NCBI GenBank assembly: GCA_947481355.1
Contig: CANKGM010000030.1
Coordinates: 1 to 13,731, forward strand
DNA from: Chitinophagaceae bacterium
GTDB lineage: Bacteria; Bacteroidota; Bacteroidia; Chitinophagales; Chitinophagaceae
Length of the DNA: 13,731 nt
Reading direction: 5' to 3'
This document shows positions 8,301 through 13,731 of this stretch, one piece after another. Both the position numbers and the translations under genes were made by a program. How positions within the stretch are numbered: the stretch's first letter is position 1; the number at the start of each line of letters is the position of its first letter. Below the pieces are notes generated by a model. It did no database searches. It was not told where the DNA came from and saw only the letters and a list, made by a program, of their open reading frames with translations.

Positions 8301-9039
8301 CCTGCGACCCAATTACCTTGTAACTGCAAATCACAATTTTTTTCTGGCCATTAACAATTTGATATGCATAAGGAGATAATTCCTTTGAGTCTCCAACAGA
8401 TGTTTTGATAATCAAATCTCCATTTTTTACAGACAGCTGATCTATGCCATCATATTGCATGACAATGCGTGAAGGATCTGCGCCAGGCTGAATGGTGAAA
8501 TCATACTTCATTTGATTACCATTAGAGTAATAACGTATATCTATTCCTGGATAAAGATCATGTTGAATGATGCTTCCAAAGCTCTTAACCCCTTTCTTCC
8601 ATCGGGTAGGATCATCACCAATAAAATAATTGGATACTTCACCGGTGAATTTATCCGATTCAAAATTAGGAGAAGACGAACTGCCTTTAAATTGAACTGT
8701 ATAGGCATGAGAATGAAGAATTAGTTTAGCCGTTGATTTCTTTTCAGCCTCCCCTTCTAACATGCTTGCCTTAATCCTGACAGGTATTTTTTTTTCAGGA
8801 GAATGCCCATGCATATATTCCATAACAGCCTTAAAATCGGAAGGGTCATTTTTTAAGATGGTGTACCCTTGAGGCTGGATGAAAACTGTACCGTCGCCAA
8901 TAGTACTCTTGTAATTGAAGCTTTCTTTCCATTGGCCTTGATTTTCAATAAAATCTAAGGCATAGTAGGATTGTGCTTCAACAATAGAGCATTGTAGCAC
9001 TAATCCAATAAATAAAACAAGGAAAAAAGAACCCTTCAT
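5368..9039 (-). CDS. Large T9SS cargo: propeller repeats, four PKD domains, type B sorting domain
   Basis: The 1223-residue product is a predicted secreted or surface protein. Residues 1-23 are a signal peptide (ending EAQ). Residues ~25-265 resemble the DUF7948-type N-terminal domain, with FIENQGQW at 30-37. From ~268 to ~745 come repeats of SBBP (beta-propeller) type, with FSTYLGG at 341 and a near copy at 490. I count seven repeat starts, near 268, 341, 404, 490, 556, 617 and 700, consistent with a seven-bladed propeller. A cysteine-rich segment follows (Cys732, 735, 741, 772). Four PKD domains are marked by WNFGDGS (823), WDFGDNS (916), WNFGDGS (1001) and WDFGDFD (1085). The C-terminus (~1138-1223) is a gliding-motility-type sorting domain: VPNAFIPN, FRIYNRWGQLVF, YGWDG, and the ending KKGDITLIR. 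The ligand is unknown; adhesion or matrix binding is inferred. Confidence 0.94.
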   Translation of the reverse strand: MKGSFFLVLFIGLVLQCSIVEAQSYYALDFIENQGQWKESFNYKSTIGDGTVFIQPQGYTILKNDPSDFKAVMEYMHGHSPEKKIPVRIKASMLEGEAEKKSTAKLILHSHAYTVQFKGSSSSPNFESDKFTGEVSNYFIGDDPTRWKKGVKSFGSIIQHDLYPGIDIRYYSNGNQMKYDFTIQPGADPSRIVMQYDGIDQLSVKNGDLIIKTSVGDSKELSPYAYQIVNGQKKIVICSYKVIGSQVKFNLKSYDPSVPLIIDPILIFSTYTGSRASNWGFTAAPGPDGSLYAGGIVFGTGYPISVGAFQSTFAGGDGQANISGVDVSLTRFSSDGRSRIFSTYLGGAGDEFPHSIYVDQQSNPVILGRTTSADFPIKNNNKLGLLGGTDIFVTKLSADGTTLIGGVVVGGRGIDGANIDPSISPSPSSTLYNYGDNARSEVILDKANNVYIACSTQSDDFLTKNASIPYGGGQDGVLMKFSPDLSTLYFSTYLGGSDDDAAFVLALNPTNSDIYVAGATSSTNFPGDNSGTIGQANQGDIDGFVSVFSNSGVLQKTTYLGTKATDIIYGIQFDEKGFPYVMGISLGTWPIKNAAFSNSGAKQFISKLQPDLSDYVYSTVYGTAANVPNISPVAFLVDRCENVYVSGWGGKLNLCYQSAFDQKTVGTTNMFITPDAIQKVTDNKDFYFFVMKKDATAQLYGSFFGQQGGEGDHVDGGTSRFDNKGAIYQAVCANCGGNNACTNDDIKSPMLITRGVIGPVNGSLGTGSAGECNLAAFKINFEFDGVKAGAKTSIGGVAHDTAGCLPLTVDFTDSISLGKTYEWNFGDGSPDVVVETPSLTHTYTVPGDFRARLISIDNSRCIPRDTSYVTIRVRTDKAVLLASGKKVPPCDGLQVAFINASIPPSGGVFSDTSFVWDFGDNSPLFKTGVQNPPLHSYPAVGSYKAKLYLNDTAYCNAFDVVDIPLYLSPNVKASFTTPMVGCSPYNAVFKNTSVAGQIFTWNFGDGSGQYVGVTPPAHPYNVPGEYIITLTATDSTTCNITDVYKDTISVKQGPLANFVFSPNPPAENTAVQFLNFSQNATRYSWDFGDFDTSAMVNPVHLFQRTDTFNVCLFAYNDFGCADTLCKPVAALIRSIVDVPNAFIPNSEGINRTVKVQGFGIAKMDFRIYNRWGQLVFASSSPSYGWDGMYKGVLQPMDAYAYTLQVLFSDGTKVSKKGDITLIR

Positions 9040-9096
9040 GACAACGAATTAACCATCTGAAAATAGGATTTAATCCCTATATGAGTTGTTAATAAT

Positions 9097-11268
9097 TTAA
9101 GATATTCTACCCCAAGCGGTTTTGCCCTGCTCGAAGTGCAAAAAATTCTTCAAAGCTGCGTTTTCATGTTTAAGCAAATCGGGGTCATTCTTTAATAAAC
9201 CATCCACTTCAGCCTTAGCTTTTTCTAATATTCCACGATCATCAACAATGTTGGCTAGCTTGAAATTCAAAGACCCACTTTGCCTAGTGCCTTGAATATC
9301 TCCAGGACCCCTAATTTCAAGATCTTTCTCTGCAATTTTAAATCCATCGTTGGTTGCACACATTATCCCAAGACGATCTTTCGCCTCTCTACCCACCTGA
9401 CTACCTGACAATAGAATACAATAACTTTTTTCACTGCCTCGTCCAACCCTACCTCGAAGTTGATGCAATTGACTTAATCCAAATTTTTCTGCACTTTCAA
9501 TCACCATTACGGATGCATTAGGAACATTAACACCTACTTCAATAACAGTTGTGCCAACCATAATCTGAGTTTCCTTTTGTATGAACCGCTGCATATTAAT
9601 CTCTTTTTGATCCGCTGGCATACGACCATGTACCATACTTATCCAATACTGTGGTTCGGGAAACCATGCCTTCACATTTTCATACCCCTTCATTAGATCT
9701 TCATACTGCAACTTTTCACTCTCTTCAATCAATGGGAAAATAAAATAAATCTGTCTACCTGATGATATTTCTGATCGAATAAAATCCATTACCTGTGGCC
9801 TGGCATCATCTAATCGGTGAACAGTATGAATTGGTTTTCTACCTGGCGGCAATTCATCTATAACGCTATAGTCTAAATCTCCGTAGGCTGTCATCGCTAA
9901 TGTTCTAGGTATTGGAGTAGCAGTCATCACTAATACATGTGGAGGAACGCTACTTTTTTGCCATAGCTTAGCCCGTTGTGCCACACCAAATTTATGTTGC
10001 TCATCAATGACCGCTAGTCCAAGATTTTTAAACTGAACTGTTTCTTCAATCAATGCATGCGTTCCGATGACAATTTGAACTTGTCCTTCCAGTATTTGTG
10101 CTAATATTTTTTTCCGTTGCGCTGCTTTTGTAGAACCCGTCAACAAGACTACTTCCAATTCAAGTGGAGTTACCATTTCACTAAAATTATCGAAATGCTG
10201 TTTTGCAAGAATCTCTGTTGGAGCCATGATGCACGATTGAAAGCCATTGTCAATAGCAATCAACATCGCCATCAAGGCTACGATCGTTTTGCCACTTCCT
10301 ACATCTCCCTGAAGCAATCTATTCATTTGCTTTCCCGTTCCCATATCCTGACGAATTTCTTTTAGCACTCGCTTCTGTGCGCCAGTTAAAGGGAAAGGCA
10401 ACAATTGATGATAAAAATCATTAAAGTACTTATCCACTTTAGAAAACATCAGACCTTTAGAAAAACGATGACGCGCTGAACGCAACATCCCCAAACGCAA
10501 TTGAGCCATAAAAAATTCTTCAAACTTAAGTCGGCTTATTGCTTGATTTTTCTTTTCAATGGTTGGAGGGAAATGAATATTTCGAAAGGCTTCCCATCGC
10601 GACAAAAATTTTTCCTTGACTAAAATATCACTCGGCAAATTTTCTGGAATATCTTTTTCTGAAATCAATTGAAACAATTGTTCAGTAAGCTTCCCCATGG
10701 CACGACCATGAAGGCCTCTAGCTTTGAGCTTTTCAGTAACAGGATATATCGGGTCGAGAAAATTCTTTACCTCTGTTTTCGAAGATTGAATAGCCTCCAT
10801 TTCTGGATGCGTAATCTGTGGCTTGCCTAAGAAAAATCCAAGCTTGCCAAATATTAAATATTCTTGTCCAATTGTCAATGCCTTTTGTACCCAAGTAATT
10901 CCTTGAAACCAAGTAAGTTCAATTATTCCTGTTCTATCTCGTAATTGAGCAACTAGTCGCCTACCCCTTTTTTCGCCAGCTGTATTCATCGAAATGAGTA
11001 CGCCTCGAACTTGAACATGATCCATGTGAGGCGTAATCTGTCCAATGGGTTGTACAGTAGTTCGATCTAAATGCCTGAATGGGAAATGAGTAAGCAAATC
11101 TCCAAACGTAAAAATCTTTAACTCCTTTTTAAGTAAATCTGCTCTCAAAGGACCAACTCCTTTCAGATACTCAATTGGGTTAGATAATATAGTTGATTGA
11201 TATGCTATGTTGTCAAAATTAATGCATTCATAGTGAGTATTGAAACATGAAAACGAAAACAGCGACAA
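9097..11268 (-). CDS. recG: ATP-dependent DNA helicase RecG (start uncertain)
   Basis: RecG remodels stalled replication forks and branch-migrates Holliday junctions. The order is normal: a wedge/OB domain (~35-240; NPIEYLKGVGP at 30-40), helicase core with Walker A GDVGSGKT (321-328), DEQHKFG (422-428), TATPIPRT (449-456), TTVIEVGVNVPNA (573-585) and QLRGRVGRG (603-611), and the RecG signature RGPGDIQGTRQSG (653-665). All key motifs are intact. The start is a problem: between the upstream in-frame stop at 11281-11283 and residue 82 there is no ATG. The coordinates use TTG 11268, which adds about 28 residues before the region where homologues usually begin. A TAATTTTG box (minus, 11214-11221) inside this extension could be the promoter, making a rare AUA or AUU start near residues 27-32 possible. 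A sequencing or real frameshift near 11200-11230 is another option. Confidence 0.94.
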   Translation of the reverse strand: MSLFSFSCFNTHYECINFDNIAYQSTILSNPIEYLKGVGPLRADLLKKELKIFTFGDLLTHFPFRHLDRTTVQPIGQITPHMDHVQVRGVLISMNTAGEKRGRRLVAQLRDRTGIIELTWFQGITWVQKALTIGQEYLIFGKLGFFLGKPQITHPEMEAIQSSKTEVKNFLDPIYPVTEKLKARGLHGRAMGKLTEQLFQLISEKDIPENLPSDILVKEKFLSRWEAFRNIHFPPTIEKKNQAISRLKFEEFFMAQLRLGMLRSARHRFSKGLMFSKVDKYFNDFYHQLLPFPLTGAQKRVLKEIRQDMGTGKQMNRLLQGDVGSGKTIVALMAMLIAIDNGFQSCIMAPTEILAKQHFDNFSEMVTPLELEVVLLTGSTKAAQRKKILAQILEGQVQIVIGTHALIEETVQFKNLGLAVIDEQHKFGVAQRAKLWQKSSVPPHVLVMTATPIPRTLAMTAYGDLDYSVIDELPPGRKPIHTVHRLDDARPQVMDFIRSEISSGRQIYFIFPLIEESEKLQYEDLMKGYENVKAWFPEPQYWISMVHGRMPADQKEINMQRFIQKETQIMVGTTVIEVGVNVPNASVMVIESAEKFGLSQLHQLRGRVGRGSEKSYCILLSGSQVGREAKDRLGIMCATNDGFKIAEKDLEIRGPGDIQGTRQSGSLNFKLANIVDDRGILEKAKAEVDGLLKNDPDLLKHENAALKNFLHFEQGKTAWGRIS

Positions 11269-11322
11269 AAGATATGAGGATTAAAGAAAGCTGTATTTTA
11301 GCACTCTGAAATGAATTGATAC

Positions 11323-11778
11323 ATGGAGAACGAAACAACGTGGCAACTCAAGAAATTTAACGAACTATCCACAAAGGAAGTATATGAAATCCTAAGGCTT
11401 CGTAGCGAAGTCTTTGTGGTAGAGCAAAATTGTGTGTTCTTGGATATGGATAATCGCGATTTTGACTCACATCACCTACAAGGAAGACTAGAAGGAAATT
11501 TAGTAGCCTATGTCAGAATCCTTCCGCCCGGCTTAGCATATAAAGAGCCCTCAATTGGAAGGGTGGTAAGTTCTCCTGCTTTCAGAAAAATGGGAGCGGG
11601 TATTGAACTCATGCAAAAGGCGGTGAAAGAAACCCTTAATTTATACGGAGAAGTTCCTATCATGATTGGCGCCCAGTTGTATCTCAAAAAATTTTACGAG
11701 AAATTTGGATTCCGTAAGTGCAGTGATATTTATATGGAAGATGAAATCGAACACATTAAAATGATTAGAGAGCTATAA
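11323..11778 (+). CDS. elaA: ElaA-like GNAT family N-acetyltransferase
   Basis: The 151-residue product matches Escherichia coli ElaA over its full length. Shared blocks are LRSEVFVVEQNC (26-37), followed by an acidic DMDNRDFDSHH loop (41-51), VAYVRILPPG (61-70), IGRVVSSPAFRKMGAG (78-93), which contains the acetyl-CoA pyrophosphate-binding RxxGxG-type loop, and GAQLYLKKFYEKFGF (116-130), ending EHIKMIREL. GNAT enzymes move an acetyl group from acetyl-CoA to an amine; the ElaA substrate is not known. It is predicted to be a soluble cytosolic enzyme. The ATG at 11323 is the first in frame that gives the family length. It is divergent from recG with about 55 nt between the starts, and 65 nt upstream of the DUF6089 gene on the same strand. 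No function-specific link to either neighbour is evident. Confidence 0.92.
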   Translation: MENETTWQLKKFNELSTKEVYEILRLRSEVFVVEQNCVFLDMDNRDFDSHHLQGRLEGNLVAYVRILPPGLAYKEPSIGRVVSSPAFRKMGAGIELMQKAVKETLNLYGEVPIMIGAQLYLKKFYEKFGFRKCSDIYMEDEIEHIKMIREL

Positions 11779-11843
11779 CTTGTCCTTGAAAAAAAGATAG
11801 AATAATTGTCCCTATTAACTCACAGAATCATACCCCCAACCCC

Positions 11844-12821
11844 TTGAAAGTATTATCTACTTATATACAACAATATTTATATCGCTGTATACTTATCGCT
11901 CTTTCAATGATACTCTATATTCATGTCGGATTTTCTCAAATACAAAATCAAATTGAATATGGCTTTTCATGGGGATCAACAAAATTTATTGGCGACATCA
12001 ATGGGAGTAGCCCTAATGATAAGTCGTTAAATGGGATTAAACATAATTTACTGTCACGATACATCGCTGGAGTCTTTGTTGGCTATCACCTAATAGATCC
12101 AATCACCATCACAGCATCAATACATAGGGGGAGAATTGATGGGGCAGATAGTCTTGAAACAAAAACTGGAGCTTTAGCAGACCTCAGAAGGGGAAGAAAC
12201 TTGATGTTTAAATCTGCCATAACGCAAGCAACACTTTCAGCCGAAATTGACGCAATTGGAATTATTACAAATTCGTATACGGATTTAGAATATAAAATAA
12301 GGCCTTATATCACAATAGGTATTGGTTTATTTCATTTCAACCCACAGGGTGAATATATTCATCCAGATAAAACAAAAAGCTGGGTAGACTTAAAGCCCCT
12401 TAGGACTGAAGGGCAAGGCATGTCATCACACCCTGAGAGAAAAGAATACAACCTAACTCAATTTACTACGCCAATTGGGCTTGGCATAAAATATTATTTT
12501 TCAGCTAGCATATATGCTTCAGTTGAATACCTATATAGAAAAACATTTACTGACTATCTAGATGACGTCAGCACAAGGTATATCGCTAATCAAGATTTTA
12601 TCAATCACTTTGGGGCAGGAAATAGCACCACTGCAATAGCCATTCAAATGGCCAACAAAGCGGCGTTTAAAAACGGTGGCATCGCACCTCCATCATATGA
12701 TGTAAATTCAAAAAGAGGTTCACCTCAGAAAAAAGATGCATACAGCTCTATATCGATTAAAATTGCTGTTATGCCGTGGGGGATAAACAGAAGGGTCAAA
12801 TCACTCCGATGCCCAATCTAA
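11844..12821 (+). CDS. DUF6089 family outer-membrane/periplasmic beta-barrel-like protein (TTG start)
   Basis: The 325-residue product fits DUF6089, a Bacteroidota family of predicted small outer-membrane beta-barrels. Recognisable blocks are FSWGSTKFIGDI (41-52), LRRGRNLMFKSAI (114-126), IRPYITIGIGLFHFNPQGEY (152-171), LRTEGQGM (186-193) and YRKTFTDYLDDVS (231-243), then KRGSPQKKDAYSSISIKIAV (270-289). No ATG precedes Met22 in frame after the stop at 11787-11789. The TTG at 11844 is chosen because it gives a full signal peptide: charged n-region KVLSTYIQQYLYR, core CILIALSMILYIHVGF, then SQ near residue 32. Starting at Met22 would leave only about ten leader residues. The family's function is unknown. 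It lies downstream of the acetyltransferase gene and convergent with the nucleotidase gene. Confidence 0.87.
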   Translation: MKVLSTYIQQYLYRCILIALSMILYIHVGFSQIQNQIEYGFSWGSTKFIGDINGSSPNDKSLNGIKHNLLSRYIAGVFVGYHLIDPITITASIHRGRIDGADSLETKTGALADLRRGRNLMFKSAITQATLSAEIDAIGIITNSYTDLEYKIRPYITIGIGLFHFNPQGEYIHPDKTKSWVDLKPLRTEGQGMSSHPERKEYNLTQFTTPIGLGIKYYFSASIYASVEYLYRKTFTDYLDDVSTRYIANQDFINHFGAGNSTTAIAIQMANKAAFKNGGIAPPSYDVNSKRGSPQKKDAYSSISIKIAVMPWGINRRVKSLRCPI

Positions 12822-12850
12822 AAAAATTGTCTAAAATGTATTTCTGAAAT

Positions 12851-12877
12851 ATATCGAAATGAATAAATATTCGATAT
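12851..12877. terminator. Hairpin between convergent genes, probable shared terminator
   Basis: ATATCGAA (12851-12858) and TTCGATAT (12870-12877) form a perfect 8-bp stem around an 11-nt loop. The outer arms GAAAT (12846-12850) and ATTTC (12882-12886) can also pair across a 4-nt bulge. It sits between the DUF6089 stop (12821) and the nucleotidase stop (12880), both of which read towards it. No long T-run directly follows, although a run of seven T occurs on the minus strand about 20 nt further on. A convergent-gene terminator is the simplest reading. Confidence 0.55.
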
Positions 12878-12879
12878 CA

Positions 12880-13407
12880 TTATTTCAAAAACATGGTAGC
12901 AGCCTCTTTCCAATTATTGATGCGCTCATAGCCTTCAACATCTCTGTTGTGCAATGCTGAATATAATAAAGGCTTCCCCTTGAAATGGATGAGGTTTTTT
13001 AAATGATCGTCTATCATGTAATCTCCTGCGATCATTTTCTTATCACCACATAAAACAAGTTGTTTCCAAGAGAAATATGGAAAATTTTCCATTAGCCAAT
13101 CATGCTTGTCTTTCAACGAATTCGGAAATTCAACGGCTGCAGATACGATGTATATTTCATATCGCTTATTCATCTCTTTTAATACGTCTACTGCATCATC
13201 CATCACGGGAAGATTTCTAAAAAAGCCTTCGGCAAAAAGTTTTTCTCTAACGAGTTGATGATGCTGCTCAGGAAATCCACCCATCCAGGTGCCTCCTTTA
13301 ATATTTGCATAGTTTACTTTAATGTCATGTGCTCTTTCATACCAATTGGCTATTTCTGCCAATGGATCTGCAATCACCTCATCCATGTCAATGATAATTC
13401 TTTCCAT
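12880..13407 (-). CDS. 5'(3')-deoxyribonucleotidase-like HAD phosphatase
   Basis: The 175-residue product is a HAD-superfamily phosphatase of the NT5C (5',3'-nucleotidase) family, which removes phosphate from (deoxy)nucleoside monophosphates. HAD motif I is IIIDMDEVIAD, with the nucleophile Asp7 and acid/base Asp9. Motif II is IVSAA (Ser89), motif III is in the GDKK region (121-124, Lys123 or Lys124), and motif IV is MIDDH (Asp133, Asp134). The NWYERAHDI and MGGFPE stretches belong to the small cap that shapes substrate choice. The protein is soluble and cytosolic with the usual family length. The start ATG at 13407 lies 6 nt after the uvrA stop, so it is very likely co-transcribed with uvrA. 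A role in trimming nucleotide pools is inferred; the natural substrate cannot be read from sequence. Confidence 0.9.
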   Translation of the reverse strand: MERIIIDMDEVIADPLAEIANWYERAHDIKVNYANIKGGTWMGGFPEQHHQLVREKLFAEGFFRNLPVMDDAVDVLKEMNKRYEIYIVSAAVEFPNSLKDKHDWLMENFPYFSWKQLVLCGDKKMIAGDYMIDDHLKNLIHFKGKPLLYSALHNRDVEGYERINNWKEAATMFLK

Positions 13408-13413
13408 TACAGT

Positions 13414-13731
13414 TTAATTTAATTCATTTCTTAAAAACTTCGCAGTGTGGCTTGTCTTTATTTTTACTAGCCCTTCTGGATTTCCTTGATATAAAATAGT
13501 ACCACCGCCATCTCCACCTTCTGGCCCAAGATCGATAATATGGTCAGCCACTTTAATCACATCCATATTGTGCTCAATCACCAACACGGTATTACCTCGA
13601 TTCACCAATTTATTCAATACTGTCAATAAAAGTTTAATGTCTTGGAAATGCAAGCCCGTTGTTGGCTCATCTAAAATATAAAACGTTTTTCCTGTATCTT
13701 TTTTCGATAACTCAGTCGACAATTTTACACG
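13414..13731 (-). CDS. uvrA: Excinuclease ABC subunit UvrA, C-terminal part (runs off the right edge)
   Basis: The last 105 codons of uvrA are present; the frame stays open to the window edge, beginning RVKLSTELSKKDTGKT, so the ATG-like start inside is not the gene start. UvrA is the ATP-driven damage sensor of nucleotide-excision repair. Visible motifs are those of the second ABC ATPase domain: Walker B and D-loop FYILDEPTTGLHF (about 18-30 of the fragment), and the H-loop region VLVIEHNMDVIKVADHII, then DLGPEGGDGGG, followed by a short normal tail ending in FLRNELN. No frameshift is seen. The nucleotidase gene starts 6 nt downstream, suggesting one transcript. Confidence 0.96.
   Translation of the reverse strand, partial: RVKLSTELSKKDTGKTFYILDEPTTGLHFQDIKLLLTVLNKLVNRGNTVLVIEHNMDVIKVADHIIDLGPEGGDGGGTILYQGNPEGLVKIKTSHTAKFLRNELN

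Noticed and set aside
9063..9080. Short inverted repeat ATAGG/CCTAT between recG and the cargo gene
   Set aside because: Only 5 bp pair cleanly without a bulge and no T-run follows, so it is not a supportable terminator or operator.
1..13731. Defence island, prophage, transposon or CRISPR array
   Set aside because: No integrase, transposase, direct-repeat array, toxin-antitoxin pair or nuclease outside ordinary repair genes was found, and gene content is typical of a Bacteroidota core chromosome.

Overview
This window looks like a stretch of chromosome from a member of the Bacteroidota. The evidence is a type IX secretion (T9SS) cargo with a gliding-motility-type C-terminal sorting domain beside a PorP/SprF-like protein, three families common in that phylum (DUF6702, DUF6089, CarboxypepD_reg-like), AT-rich DNA, weak Shine-Dalgarno signals and a few matches to the Bacteroidota promoter pattern (TTTG / TAnnTTTG). 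The relatives I recognise fit the Chitinophagales/Sphingobacteriales side of the phylum, but the sequence does not fix the genus. No rRNA, tRNA, insertion sequence, CRISPR array or phage gene was seen.

Layout. At the left edge is the 5' part of a HupE/UreJ-like membrane protein (minus strand), divergent from a secreted DUF6702 protein (plus). Next is an Mrp/ApbC-type iron-sulfur carrier ATPase (minus), divergent from a small secreted CarboxypepD_reg-like protein (plus), which ends in a compact hairpin shared with a convergent GlcD-like FAD oxidoreductase (minus). Upstream of that oxidoreductase on the minus strand lie a PorP/SprF-like outer-membrane protein, a 1223-residue T9SS cargo (predicted seven-repeat propeller, four PKD domains, type B sorting domain) and the helicase gene recG. 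Transcription order is recG, cargo, porP/sprF-like, oxidoreductase. RecG is divergent from an ElaA-like acetyltransferase and a DUF6089 outer-membrane/periplasmic protein (both plus). The right end holds a 5'(3')-deoxyribonucleotidase-like gene just downstream of the 3' end of uvrA (both minus).

How the genes fit together. The clearest functional unit is the cargo plus PorP/SprF pair, 6 nt apart, which suggests a surface-exposed or secreted adhesin-like protein exported with its own outer-membrane partner. The rest is mostly housekeeping: DNA repair (recG, uvrA), Fe-S delivery (mrp), nucleotide salvage, and D-2-hydroxyacid oxidation. I see no convincing undescribed defence, mobile or signalling system. 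The points most worth checking are the cargo architecture, the Mrp variant lacking its CxxC motif, the absence of an ATG start for recG, and a palindrome in front of the oxidoreductase. All intergenic gaps are under 100 bases.
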